This document shows, piece after piece, positions 6,990 to 15,884 of a DNA stretch of 64,000 bases. Each line of letters starts with the position of its first letter. The stretch's first letter is position 1. Source of the stretch: Geminicoccaceae bacterium (GTDB lineage Bacteria > Pseudomonadota > Alphaproteobacteria > Geminicoccales > Geminicoccaceae). A program made the translations under genes and the position numbers. The notes beneath the pieces were generated by a model. The model searched no databases, was not told the DNA's origin, and saw only the letters and a program-made list of their open reading frames with translations. The stretch lies in NCBI GenBank assembly GCA_020638495.1, contig JACKIN010000005.1, positions 124,001 to 188,000 of the forward strand. The letters run 5' to 3'.

Positions 6990-7811
6990 ATGACCCGTCT
7001 GTTGCGTTTCGGCCTCGCCCTCTTGCTCGTCCTCGGCACGGCCAGCGCGGCCTCGGCCCAGGAGGATCCGGTTGTCGCCAAGGTCGGCGACACCGAATTT
7101 CACCGGACCGACCTCGAGCAGAGCTATCAGGAGTTGCCCGAGCAGTTCCGGCAGATGCCGATCGAGGCCATCTACGACCCGCTGCTCGACCGGCTCATCG
7201 ACGGCCAGCTCCTCCTCGAGGCCGCCGAGGCCGAGAACCTCGCCAGTGACGCCGACGTCGAGGCGGCAATCGCGCGAGCCCGGGCGGATGTCCTGCGCCA
7301 GACGCTGATCGAGCGGGCGGTCGTTGCCGCCACCGACGACGCGGCGCTGAAGGCGGCCTACGAGGAGCGCGCCAGCCAGCCCGATTTCGCTATCGAGGAG
7401 GTGACCGCGAGGCACATCCTGGTCGAGACCGAGGAGGAGGCGAAGGCAGTGATCGCCGAGCTCGATGGCGGGGCGGATTTCACCCAGCTCGCCATGGAGC
7501 GCTCGACCGACCCTGCCGCCGCGCGCGGCGGTGAGCTCGGCAGCTTCCGTCGGGGCGCCATGGTGCCGGAGTTCGAGGCCGCCGCTTTCGCGCTCGAGCC
7601 CGGCAGCTACAGCAAGGAGCCGGTGCAGACGCAGTTCGGCTACCACGTCATCCTGGTCGAGGCGAAGGAGACGACCAACCCGACCTTCGAGGAGACCGCG
7701 CCCGAGCTGCGGGCCGAGCTGGCCCGGACCGCGGTGGAGGACCTGCTCGCCGAGGTTCGCGAGGGTGCCGAGGTGGAGCGCTTCAATATCGACGGCACGC
7801 CGCGCGAGTAG
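6990..7811 (+). CDS. periplasmic parvulin-type peptidyl-prolyl isomerase
   Basis: The 273-residue protein begins with a signal peptide (residues 1-23, ending TASAASAQ), so it is exported to the periplasm. A SurA/PrsA-like N-terminal chaperone segment comes next. The rotamase domain lies at about residues 125-220, with ARHILV, DFTQLAMERSTDP, GGELGSF and FGYHVI. I chose ATG 6990 because it gives a clean signal peptide; the frame is open further upstream. It precedes argJ, as in many alphaproteobacteria, and probably folds outer-membrane or secreted proteins. Confidence 0.88.
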   Translation: MTRLLRFGLALLLVLGTASAASAQEDPVVAKVGDTEFHRTDLEQSYQELPEQFRQMPIEAIYDPLLDRLIDGQLLLEAAEAENLASDADVEAAIARARADVLRQTLIERAVVAATDDAALKAAYEERASQPDFAIEEVTARHILVETEEEAKAVIAELDGGADFTQLAMERSTDPAAARGGELGSFRRGAMVPEFEAAAFALEPGSYSKEPVQTQFGYHVILVEAKETTNPTFEETAPELRAELARTAVEDLLAEVREGAEVERFNIDGTPRE

Positions 7812-7866
7812 ACCGCCCGCGCGGCTCCCCGGCATCGCCAACACCTACCGTCTGCAGGCACTGCCC

Positions 7867-9120
7867 ATGCCGAAGCCCCGCCAGCCCTCGCCGCTCGCTC
7901 CACGGACGCCGGTGCCGCCGGTTGCCGTCGCCGGCGCTCGTTTCGCCACGCTGGCGGCCGGCATCCGTTACACCGGGCGGCCCGATCTCCTCCTGATCGA
8001 GCTCGAACCGGGCAGCACGGCGGCCGGCGTCTTCACCCGCTCGCTGACCGCCGGCCATCCGGTCCTCTGGTGCCGTGAGGCGCTCGCTCGGGGCCTGGAG
8101 CAGGGGGGGCGGGCGCGGGCGGTCATCGTCAATGCCGGCAACGCCAATGTCTGCCGGGGTGCCGAGGGCGATGCGGCGGTGGCCCGCGAGGTGGCGGCGG
8201 TGCAGGCCGCCCTCGATTGCGCGGCAGAGGAGGTCCTCGTCGCCTCCACCGGTGTGATCGGCGAGCGCCTCGCCGTCGAGAAGATCGAGGCGGCGGTGCC
8301 GGCGCTGGTGGCCGGGCTGCGGGCAGATGGTGTCGACGCGGCGGCGCGCGCCATCATGACGACCGACACCTTCGCCAAATGGGCTTCGGCCACGGCCAGC
8401 ATCGGCGGCAAGACGGTGACCCTGACCGGCATCGCCAAGGGCTCGGGGATGATCGCCCCCGACATGGCGACCATGCTGGCCTTCGCCGTGACCGATGCCG
8501 CGCTGCCGGCCCCGGTCCTGCAGACGCTTCTGAACCGGGCCGCCGACCGCTCCTTCAACGCGACGACGGTGGACGGCGACACCTCGACCTCGGACACGCT
8601 CCTGCTCTTCGCCACCGGTCGGGCCGGCAACGCCCCGCCCCGGAGCGCCGACGATTCCGGCCTCGCCGATTTCGTCCGGGCCCTCGATGCCGTGATGATC
8701 GAGCTGGCGCAGCAGGTCGTGCGCGACGGCGAGGGGGCCCAGAAGTTCATCGAGATCGGCGTCAAGGGCGCCCTCGACGACGCGGCGGCCCGGCGCATCG
8801 GCCTCGTCGTCGCCAACTCGCCTCTGGTCAAGACCGCGATCGCCGGAGCGGACGCCAATTGGGGGCGGATCGTCATGGCCGTGGGCAAGGCCGGCGAGAC
8901 CATCGACCCGGCGCGGCTGGGCGTCGCCTTCGGCGGGCACGACGTCGCCCTGAACGGTGCCGCAGTCCCCGATCTCGACGAGGCGCCGGTGGCGGCGCAT
9001 CTGGCTGGCTCGGAGATCATCATCGACATCACGGTCGGTGACGGCCCTGGGCGGGCCACCGTCTGGACCTGCGACCTGACGCACGGCTACATCGACATCA
9101 ACGCCGACTATCGGAGCTGA
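7867..9120 (+). CDS. argJ: bifunctional glutamate N-acetyltransferase/amino-acid acetyltransferase
   Basis: The 417-residue product catalyses the first and fifth steps of the cyclic arginine pathway by moving acetyl groups between ornithine and glutamate. The self-cleavage site is visible as MATMLAF, with Thr202 as the nucleophile that separates alpha and beta chains, preceded by KGSGMIAPDM. The start MPKPRQPSP gives the usual length. It follows the parvulin gene by 55 bp and is followed almost at once by a Nudix gene. Confidence 0.95.
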   Translation: MPKPRQPSPLAPRTPVPPVAVAGARFATLAAGIRYTGRPDLLLIELEPGSTAAGVFTRSLTAGHPVLWCREALARGLEQGGRARAVIVNAGNANVCRGAEGDAAVAREVAAVQAALDCAAEEVLVASTGVIGERLAVEKIEAAVPALVAGLRADGVDAAARAIMTTDTFAKWASATASIGGKTVTLTGIAKGSGMIAPDMATMLAFAVTDAALPAPVLQTLLNRAADRSFNATTVDGDTSTSDTLLLFATGRAGNAPPRSADDSGLADFVRALDAVMIELAQQVVRDGEGAQKFIEIGVKGALDDAAARRIGLVVANSPLVKTAIAGADANWGRIVMAVGKAGETIDPARLGVAFGGHDVALNGAAVPDLDEAPVAAHLAGSEIIIDITVGDGPGRATVWTCDLTHGYIDINADYRS

Positions 9121-9125
9121 GGAGG

Positions 9126-9557
9126 GTGACCCAGCCGACCGGTGCTGCGCCCCGGGCGCTGCCGATCGTCCTCGTCGCCGCCGTGGCGCTGATCGACGAG
9201 GACCATCGCGTGCTCGTCGCGACCCGGCCGGCGCGGAAGAGCATGGCGGGGCTCTGGGAATTCCCCGGCGGCAAGCTCGAGCCCGGCGAGACCCCGGAAG
9301 CCTGCCTGATCCGCGAGCTCCACGAGGAGCTCGGCATCGTCACCCGGGCCGCCTGCCTCGCCCCGCTGACGTTTGCCAGCCACGCCTACCCGGACTTCCA
9401 TCTGCTCATGCCGCTCTATGTGTGCCGGGTGTGGGAGGGCGAGCCCGAACCACGCGAGGGCCAGAAGATCCGCTGGCTGCGGCCCGGCGCGCTCTTCGAC
9501 CTGCCGATGCCCGAAGCCGACAAGCCGCTTCTGCCGTTCCTCCACGAGCTGCTCTGA
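9126..9557 (+). CDS. MutT-like Nudix hydrolase
   Basis: The 143-residue protein has the complete Nudix box, GKLEPGETPEACLIRELHEE, at about residues 50-69, and the MutT-like LWEFPGG just before it. The probable role is hydrolysis of oxidised nucleotides such as 8-oxo-dGTP. The GTG start at 9126 lies 5 bp after argJ; GGAG inside the end of argJ gives an acceptable ribosome site. The argJ-mutT order is conserved in alphaproteobacteria. Confidence 0.88.
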   Translation: MTQPTGAAPRALPIVLVAAVALIDEDHRVLVATRPARKSMAGLWEFPGGKLEPGETPEACLIRELHEELGIVTRAACLAPLTFASHAYPDFHLLMPLYVCRVWEGEPEPREGQKIRWLRPGALFDLPMPEADKPLLPFLHELL

Positions 9558-9566
9558 AGGCCCGGC

Positions 9567-10502
9567 ATGGCCGCGCTCTTCGATGTGGCGCTGCCGTTCT
9601 TCGCGCTGATCTTCTGCGGGTACGCGGCGCTGGCGAGGAAGCTCGTCGGCCCGACGGCGGTCCAGGGCCTCAACGCCTTCGTCTTCCATTTCGCCCTGCC
9701 GGCGCTGCTCTTCGCCAAGGTCGGGACGACGCCCGTGGCCGAGCTGTTCGACTGGCGCTTCTTCGCCGCCTTCTACGGCGTCGCCTTCAGCTTGTGGATC
9801 GCTACCTCTGCCCTCGCCCGCTGGCGCTTCGGCCTGCCGCTGGCCGAGGCCGCCGTCGCCGGTGCCGGCGGCATCTGGACCAATTCAGGCTATATGGGCG
9901 TCCCGCTGCTGATGACGGCGCTCGGCCCGGACGCGGCGCTGCCGGCCGTGCTGGCGCTGACCTTCGACAACCTGATCACGGCACCCATCCTGATCATGTT
10001 CCTTGAAGCCCGGACGGGGCACGGCGGGGACCGGCTCGCGACGTTGCGCACGGTTGGCCGAAACCTCCTGAAGAACCCGCTGGTGCTCGCCGTCTTCGCC
10101 GGCTTCGCCTGGACCCTGACCGGCCTCGACCTCCCGACCCCGATCGGCAACTTCGCCGGGCTGCTCGGCGCTGCCGCCGCACCCTGCGCGCTCTTCGCGC
10201 TGGGCGCCTCGCTGGTCGGAGCACCGATAGCGAGCGCCCGCGCCGAGATCCTGACCCTCGGCACGATCAAGCTCGTCGTCCACCCGGCCATCATGGCCGT
10301 GACCGTGCTCTGGCTGCTGCCGCTTCGCCCGGAGCTCGCTGTCGCCACCATTGTCACGGCCAGCCTGCCGACCGGTGCGTCGGTCTTCGTCCTGGCCGAG
10401 CGCTACGGCATCTACGCCACCCGTGCCTCGTCGCTGGTGCTGGCCACCCACGCGTTCTCGGTGGTCACGGTGACGGCGGTCCTGATCTGGGCCGCCGGTT
10501 GA
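9567..10502 (+). CDS. AEC-family permease (auxin efflux carrier fold)
   Basis: The 311-residue integral membrane protein has about ten hydrophobic segments in two five-helix halves. A central GIWTNSGYMGVPLL stretch matches the broken-helix region of AEC carriers. Bacterial members move small organic acids or amino acids; the substrate cannot be deduced here. It starts 9 bp after the Nudix gene, so the two are probably cotranscribed. Confidence 0.82.
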   Translation: MAALFDVALPFFALIFCGYAALARKLVGPTAVQGLNAFVFHFALPALLFAKVGTTPVAELFDWRFFAAFYGVAFSLWIATSALARWRFGLPLAEAAVAGAGGIWTNSGYMGVPLLMTALGPDAALPAVLALTFDNLITAPILIMFLEARTGHGGDRLATLRTVGRNLLKNPLVLAVFAGFAWTLTGLDLPTPIGNFAGLLGAAAAPCALFALGASLVGAPIASARAEILTLGTIKLVVHPAIMAVTVLWLLPLRPELAVATIVTASLPTGASVFVLAERYGIYATRASSLVLATHAFSVVTVTAVLIWAAG

Positions 10503-10576
10503 CCCGCCATCGATTCCGGTTGCTCGAACAAACGGCGGCCTGCATCCTGCAACGGAAGCTCTCTGGGAGGAAGGAC

Positions 10577-11389
10577 ATGGCCGATCTCAAAGGCAAGGTG
10601 GCACTCGTCACGGGCGGCGGCACTGGCATCGGCAAGGGCATCGCCGAGCGCTTTCACAGCCTCGGCATGCATGTGGCCCTGGCCGGCCTCGACCAGGCCC
10701 GCGATGCCGCCAACCAATACCACGGCCGCAACATGGGCGGTTTCACGGCCGCCAAGTCGACCGCCGCCGGCCTCGGCGATCGAGCCCTGGCGATCGAGGC
10801 GGATGTCACCGACCCTGCCCAGGTGGCAGCGATGACGAGGGCCACCATCGACGCTTTCGGCCGCATCGACGTGCTGGTCAACGGCGCCGGCGTCATCACC
10901 GCCAAGCCCATCGAGGACGTCACCGAGGCGGACTGGGACAGCATCATGGACGTCAACGCCAAGGGGACGTTCCTGACCAACCAGGCGGTCGTGGCGGAGA
11001 TGCGCCGCCAGGGCGATGGCGGGAGGATCATCAACATCGCCTCGATCGCGGGCAAGCTGGGCGTGCCTCTGCTCACCCACTATTGCGCGTCGAAATGGGC
11101 GGTGATCGGCTTCTCCATCTCCCTCTCGAAGGAGGTCGCGAAGGAAGGGATCACCGTGAACTGCCTCTGCCCCGGCATCGTCGGCACGCAGATGTGGACC
11201 CTTTTAAGCCAGACCTTCGCCCAGCCCGGCGAAAGCGAGGCGGACTCCTACCGACGCTCGGTCGAGGCGTTCACCCCGCAGGGCGTGCCGCAGACCGAGG
11301 CGGACATGGCCGACATGACCGTCTACCTCGCGACGGCCGCCCACGTCACCGGCCAAGCCTTCGCTGTCGACGGCGGCGCCTCGCACTGA
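10577..11389 (+). CDS. short-chain dehydrogenase/reductase
   Basis: The 270-residue enzyme has the cofactor motif TGGGTGIG (residues 12-19), NGAG (102-105) and a catalytic set Ser156, Tyr169, Lys173 in YCASK. A stretch of about 15 extra residues follows the second beta strand (residues 45-67). The start ATG 10577 has a good AGGAAGGA ribosome site; an earlier in-frame start would overlap the permease. Substrate unknown; sugar or polyol dehydrogenases have similar sequences. Confidence 0.85.
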   Translation: MADLKGKVALVTGGGTGIGKGIAERFHSLGMHVALAGLDQARDAANQYHGRNMGGFTAAKSTAAGLGDRALAIEADVTDPAQVAAMTRATIDAFGRIDVLVNGAGVITAKPIEDVTEADWDSIMDVNAKGTFLTNQAVVAEMRRQGDGGRIINIASIAGKLGVPLLTHYCASKWAVIGFSISLSKEVAKEGITVNCLCPGIVGTQMWTLLSQTFAQPGESEADSYRRSVEAFTPQGVPQTEADMADMTVYLATAAHVTGQAFAVDGGASH

Positions 11390-11422
11390 GGACGAGGGCG
11401 CGCCGCTCTGGCGGCAGGCTCA

Positions 11423-12931
11423 GAGCCTGTGAATGAATGTCCTGCGCCTTTTCGATAGAATAGCCGCAGCGATCTGAGAGGGGGGGTATGGAGGAGGGTC
11501 TTTTCGATGATCTGCCGGCGGCGGCGGCGCCGGGGAAGGTGCCTGTCGGTGCGCCCCGGTTGAGGAAAGCGGAGCGGTCACAGGTCGAGCTTCGGGTGTG
11601 CAGTCTGGATGATTTGCTTTCGGCGGGTCATCCGGCGCGGCTGGTGTGGCGGTTCGTCGAGGGTCTGGACATCTCGGATCTGCTGGCGGGGATCAAGGCG
11701 GTGGCAGGCCATGTGGGGCATCCGCCGGCCGATCCGCGCATTTTGGTGGCGCTGTGGCTGTTCGCGACCATCGACGGGGTGGGCAGCGCCCGGCGGCTGG
11801 CCGAGTTGTGCGGCAGCCACGTCGCCTATCGCTGGCTGTGCGGCGGGGTGTCGACCAACCACAAATCCCTGAGCGACTTCCGCACGGCTCATGCGGCCTG
11901 GCTCGACAAGACGCTGACGGCCAGCGTGGCGGTGCTGCTGCACAAGGGGCTGGTGCGACTGGATCGGCTGGCCCAGGACGGGATGAAGGTGCGGGCCTCG
12001 GCGGGAGCGGCTTCGTTCCGGCGGCGGGAGAGCTTGGAGAACTGCCGTCGGCAGGCGGCGGAGCGGGTGCGGGCGCTGAAGGCCGAGCTGGCGGCCGACC
12101 CGGCGGCGGCGTCGGGCCGCCGGCGGGCGGCGCAGGAACGGGCGGTGCGCGAGCGCGAGGAGCGGGTGGCGGCGGCGCTGGCCGAGCTGCCGGCCGTCGA
12201 GGCCAGGCGCCCGGCGACAAAGAAGGACAAGGCGCGGGTCTCGACCACCGATCCGGAGGCACGGGTGATGAAGATGGCCGACGGCGGCTTTCGGCCCGCC
12301 TTCAACGTCCAGCTCGCCGCCGAGACCGAGCATCGCCTGATCGTCGGCGTGGCGGTGACCAACAGCGGCGGCGACCAGCCCCACCTGGAGCCGATGGCCG
12401 ACCAGATCGCCGAGCGCTTCGGCAAGCTGCCGCGCGAGATGCTGGCCGATGGCGGCTTCGTCAACCTGGCGGCCATCGACCGGCTGGACGGCCGGGGTGT
12501 GACCCTCTACGCCCCGCCGATGACCCCGCGCGACACGGCGCGCGCCCCGACCGACCGGATGAAGGGGGATACCGATGCCGTCCTGGCGTGGCGCCAACGG
12601 ATGGAGGGCGAGGCCGCCAAGGCGATCTACAGGGACCGAGCCGCCACCATCGAATGCGTCAACGCCCAGGTCCGCAATCGTGGCCTGCGGCAATTCCTGG
12701 TGCGGGGGCTGAAAAAGGTGCGCGCCGTCGCCCTGTGGCAGGCGCTCGCCCACAACCTGCGCATCGCCCTGCGGCTGCTCCAGCCCGGCGAGCTCATCGC
12801 CTGAACAGCGGGCCGCCGCGGCCCTCAACCTCCCACCGCCTCCAGCCCTCTCCCGCTGGCGCACCAAAATCGCGGCCAGGCGCCAAGTCCAAGCCGAAAT
12901 ACAGCATGGCCCTGCATTCCTTCACACGCTC
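11423..12931 (+). mobile_element. IS1182-like insertion sequence, copy 1 (intact, 1509 bp)
   Basis: The left end GAGCCTGTGAATGAATG and the complement of the right end GAGCGTGTGAAGGAATG form a 17-bp inverted repeat with two mismatches. TCA occurs directly on both sides (11420-11422 and 12932-12934), read as a 3-bp target duplication. The right TCA is the TGA stop codon of the minus-strand small-protein gene. One transposase gene fills most of the element. A second copy is at 46298-47708. Confidence 0.9.
11488..12804 (+). CDS. IS1182-family DDE transposase
   Basis: The 438-residue transposase has the family layout: an N-terminal DNA-binding part with HPADPRILVALWLFATIDGV, then a DDE core whose likely acidic residues are in RLAQDGMK, MLADGGF and TIECVNAQ. 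A basic, Arg/Ala-rich insertion lies at about residues 175-255 between the first two. It begins 65 bp inside the element after a G-rich ribosome site and appears intact, so this copy may be active. Confidence 0.9.
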   Translation: MEEGLFDDLPAAAAPGKVPVGAPRLRKAERSQVELRVCSLDDLLSAGHPARLVWRFVEGLDISDLLAGIKAVAGHVGHPPADPRILVALWLFATIDGVGSARRLAELCGSHVAYRWLCGGVSTNHKSLSDFRTAHAAWLDKTLTASVAVLLHKGLVRLDRLAQDGMKVRASAGAASFRRRESLENCRRQAAERVRALKAELAADPAAASGRRRAAQERAVREREERVAAALAELPAVEARRPATKKDKARVSTTDPEARVMKMADGGFRPAFNVQLAAETEHRLIVGVAVTNSGGDQPHLEPMADQIAERFGKLPREMLADGGFVNLAAIDRLDGRGVTLYAPPMTPRDTARAPTDRMKGDTDAVLAWRQRMEGEAAKAIYRDRAATIECVNAQVRNRGLRQFLVRGLKKVRAVALWQALAHNLRIALRLLQPGELIA

Positions 12932-13075
12932 TCAGCCCTTCTTGGCCGGTGCCGCGCCGGGCTTGGCCTGGCTCATCACCGTCGTGACCTTGCCGGCCGG
13001 CGCCACCGATGCCGTCTTCTTGTCGGCCTTCGGCTTCTTGATCTCACGGTTGCTGCGTTTCTGGCCCTTGGCCAT
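12932..13075 (-). CDS. small basic conserved protein
   Basis: The 47-residue product begins MAKGQKRSNREIKKPKADKK, an opening seen in small lysine-rich proteins of alphaproteobacteria with no assigned role. The tail is Ala/Pro/Lys-rich. Its TGA stop (12932-12934) is the target-site copy at the right end of IS copy 1, so the coding sequence ends exactly at the element and is regenerated by the duplication. It has no visible membrane segment. Confidence 0.7.
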   Translation of the reverse strand: MAKGQKRSNREIKKPKADKKTASVAPAGKVTTVMSQAKPGAAPAKKG

Positions 13076-13182
13076 GGCAACTCTCCTCGCCTGCGCATCG
13101 TCGCGCAGCCCGGGCTTGTAGCATGCGGGTCGTCCGTCAACGAGAGTGATTCGCCATGGGGGGCGCTGTTGTTGGCGGCGAG

Positions 13183-14115
13183 TCAGCTCCGCCGCCTGAG
13201 GCGGCGGAGGACCTCGAAGACGATGAGCCCGAGGGCCGGCCAGCCGACCCAGAGCGTGCCGGACCAGGTGGCGAGGTTGATGAGGGCGAGCCCGGCGGTG
13301 ATGATCGCGAGGCGCGCATAGGTCGCGTCGAACCAGCTTCGCGTGAGCAGGGGTGCCGCCTCGAGGCCGAGCAGCATCAGCATGGCGATGCCCGGCCAAT
13401 GCGCCCAGGCGCCGGCACCGGTGAAGACGTCGATCGCCACGAGGCCGAGCCAGACGACACCCAGGAGCTGCGCATGGCGGCGAATGCGGGGCCAGCCGCC
13501 GCCCTCCGCCGGCCCGACCGCGGGCCCATTGGGCGGCGGCGTCGCTGCCCCGGCCCGATGGCGATGTTCGCCCCAGTGCGGGCCGCTTCGCGGGGTGCCG
13601 TCCAACGCCACCCGGTAGACCGGCACCTCGGCGCCCAGGTTCTTCGGCCGCTGCGGGCCGAGGTAGTCGAAGCCGACCTCGAGCTTGGCGTGCACCTGGT
13701 CGTAGACCGGCTGCGAGATCAGCACCCCGCCGGGCTCGGCCATGCCCTCGAGCCGGGCCGCCAGGTTGACGCCGTCGCCGAAGAGATCGTCGCCGTCCAC
13801 CATGACGTCGCCGAGATGAACGCCGATGCGGAACTGGGTGGCGCCGGGGGCAGCGTGGCGGCCGGCGAGCTCGCGCTGCACCTCGATGGCGCATTGCACG
13901 GCCTCGACCACCGACGGGAACTCGGCCAGGAGCCCGTCGCCGGCCTTGCTGAAGATGCGCCCCCGGTGCCGCTCGATCAGCCGGGCGAAGACGGCGCGCG
14001 CTGCCCGGAGTGCGGTGAGCGCCGCCGCCTCGTCGGCCGCCATGGCCCGGCTGTAGCCGACCGCGTCGGCGACGAGGATGGTCGTCAGCTTGCGCTCGAC
14101 GCGCGCCGAGTCCAC
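13183..14115 (-). CDS. class III adenylate/guanylate cyclase with C-terminal membrane helices
   Basis: The 310-residue protein has an N-terminal class III cyclase domain (residues 9-175). The two metal-binding aspartates appear as Asp17 in LVADAVGYS and Asp60 in AGDGLLAEF; FGDGVNLAARLE is the usual late motif. The C-terminal third (about 220-305) holds three to four hydrophobic helices. It probably makes cyclic AMP. It stands alone between the small basic protein and the dehydratase, and the signal it senses is unknown. Confidence 0.85.
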   Translation of the reverse strand: MDSARVERKLTTILVADAVGYSRAMAADEAAALTALRAARAVFARLIERHRGRIFSKAGDGLLAEFPSVVEAVQCAIEVQRELAGRHAAPGATQFRIGVHLGDVMVDGDDLFGDGVNLAARLEGMAEPGGVLISQPVYDQVHAKLEVGFDYLGPQRPKNLGAEVPVYRVALDGTPRSGPHWGEHRHRAGAATPPPNGPAVGPAEGGGWPRIRRHAQLLGVVWLGLVAIDVFTGAGAWAHWPGIAMLMLLGLEAAPLLTRSWFDATYARLAIITAGLALINLATWSGTLWVGWPALGLIVFEVLRRLRRRS

Positions 14116-14156
14116 GGCGGATCAGCTCCGATCCGCCGATCTGCCCCCCGGCGTGG

Positions 14157-15683
14157 TCACATGACCGCGCCGATCTGCCATGGAATGAACTCGTGGTCGC
14201 CGATGCCGAGCGCTTCCGACTTCGACTGCTCGCCCGAGGCCACCCGCAGCAGCAGGTCGAGAATCTCGCGGCCCTTGCTCTCGATGGTGGCACCACCGCT
14301 CAGGATGTCGCCGCAATTGATGTCCATGTCCTCCTCCATGCGCTCGAACATGGCGGAGTTGGTGGCGAGCTTGATCGACGGCGCCGGCTTGAAGCCGAAG
14401 CAGGAGCCGCGGCCTGTCGTGAAGGCCACGATGTTGGAGCCCGAGGCCACCTGGCCGGTGACCGAGCAGGGGTCGTAGCCGGGGCTGTCCATGAAGAGGA
14501 AGCCGCGCGTGGTCGCCATCTCCGCATAGCGGAGCACGCCGGCGAGGTTGGTGGTGCCGCCCTTGGCGGCAGCGCCCAGCGACTTCTCGAGGATGGTGGT
14601 GAGCCCGCCCGCCTTGTTGCCGGGGGAGGGGTTGTTGTTCATCTCGCCGCCATTGGAGGACGTGTACTCCTCCCACCACCTGATCCGCTCGATCAGCTTC
14701 CTGCCCACCTCCTCGCTCACGGCGCGCTGGGTCAAAAGATGCTCGGCACCGTAGATCTCGGGCGTCTCGGCGAGGATGCCGGTGCCGCCCTGCGCCACGA
14801 GGAGGTCGGTGGCGTAGCCGAGCGCCGGGTTGGCGGTGATGCCCGAATAGGCGTCCGATCCGCCGCATTGCAGCGCCACGGTGAGCTCCGAGGCCGAGAC
14901 CTTCTGCCGGCCGAACTCGTTGGCGTGCGGCAGCATCCCGGTGATGATCGCCGTCGCCCGCTCGACGGTCTTCCGCGTGCCGCCGGTGTCCTGCATGGTC
15001 ATGGTCTGGAAGAACGGCCCGCGCTCGATCTGGTAGGCCTCGAGCAGGAAGTCGATCTGGTTCACCTCGCAGCCCAGGCCGATCATCAGGATGCCGGCGA
15101 AGTTCGGGTGCCGCGCATAGCCCCAGAGGGTGCGCTGCAGGGCGGCGAAGCCCTCGCCCCGGTCGGCCATGCCGCAGCCGGTGGAGTGGGTCAGCGCCAC
15201 GATCCCGTCGACGTTCGGGTACCGCGCCAGCACCTCCTTGGGGAAATTCTGCTGGAGGAAGCGGCAGACCGAGGCCGAGCAGTTCACCGAGGAGAGCACG
15301 CCGATATAGTTGCGGGTGCCGACCTTGCCGTTCTTGCGGACGAAGCCCTGGAAGGTGTCGCGCTCGGCCTCGGGCACCATCTTGACCGGCTTGGCCCGGC
15401 TGCCGATGGCGTAGTCGCGGTCGAACTCGCCCATCAGGCAGTTGTGCACATGGACATGGTCGCCCGGCAGGATGTCGGCGCTGGCGAAGCCGATGATCTG
15501 GTCGTACTTGCGCACCGGCTCGCCATTGGCGATCCGGCTGGTCGCGATCTTGTGGCCGGCCGGGATCTTCGCGGTCGTGGTCACCTTCTCGGCGTCGAGG
15601 GTGGTGCGCTCGCCGATCGCCCGGCGGGCGACGACGACGTTGTCCTGCGCGTTCAGCCGGACGGTGAGTGCTGCGTCGGTCAT
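14157..15683 (-). CDS. UxaA-family sugar-acid dehydratase (altronate dehydratase type)
   Basis: The 508-residue enzyme matches the UxaA/GarD family that removes water from sugar acids such as D-altronate or D-galactarate. An N-terminal SAF-like domain (residues 10-100) precedes the catalytic part, with NCSASVC, THSTGCG, GLGCEVNQ and QCGGSDAYSG as conserved cysteine- and glycine-rich blocks, and TTGRGSCFG near the end. Both domains are in one chain, as in Escherichia coli UxaA. The exact substrate is not determined by sequence. Confidence 0.88.
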   Translation of the reverse strand: MTDAALTVRLNAQDNVVVARRAIGERTTLDAEKVTTTAKIPAGHKIATSRIANGEPVRKYDQIIGFASADILPGDHVHVHNCLMGEFDRDYAIGSRAKPVKMVPEAERDTFQGFVRKNGKVGTRNYIGVLSSVNCSASVCRFLQQNFPKEVLARYPNVDGIVALTHSTGCGMADRGEGFAALQRTLWGYARHPNFAGILMIGLGCEVNQIDFLLEAYQIERGPFFQTMTMQDTGGTRKTVERATAIITGMLPHANEFGRQKVSASELTVALQCGGSDAYSGITANPALGYATDLLVAQGGTGILAETPEIYGAEHLLTQRAVSEEVGRKLIERIRWWEEYTSSNGGEMNNNPSPGNKAGGLTTILEKSLGAAAKGGTTNLAGVLRYAEMATTRGFLFMDSPGYDPCSVTGQVASGSNIVAFTTGRGSCFGFKPAPSIKLATNSAMFERMEEDMDINCGDILSGGATIESKGREILDLLLRVASGEQSKSEALGIGDHEFIPWQIGAVM

Positions 15684-15884
15684 GATGAGGCTGCTCCCGA
15701 GCGCGGGCGCCGGCCTCGAAGCCGGCCGCCGCCCGCCTTGTCTGTCAGGCCTGCGAGTTTCGCAGAACTCCGCCCGGACCGCCAGCGCTCGGGGGCCGCC
15801 AGCGCTCGACGGCGGATGTCCGAAAGGCTAATCACGAGCGGTTCCGCGTCCATGCTTCCATTCCCAGCCGTATCAGGTCGAGCG

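Noticed and set aside
11420..12934. TCA triplets as part of the IS inverted repeats
   Set aside because: They are direct repeats (TCA on both sides of the same strand), not inverted, in both copies, so a 3-bp target duplication fits better.
12932..14296. One long protein joining the small basic protein and cyclase region
   Set aside because: The 454-codon frame is in a different frame from the cyclase over most of its length; only its last 47 codons, from ATG 13075, look real.
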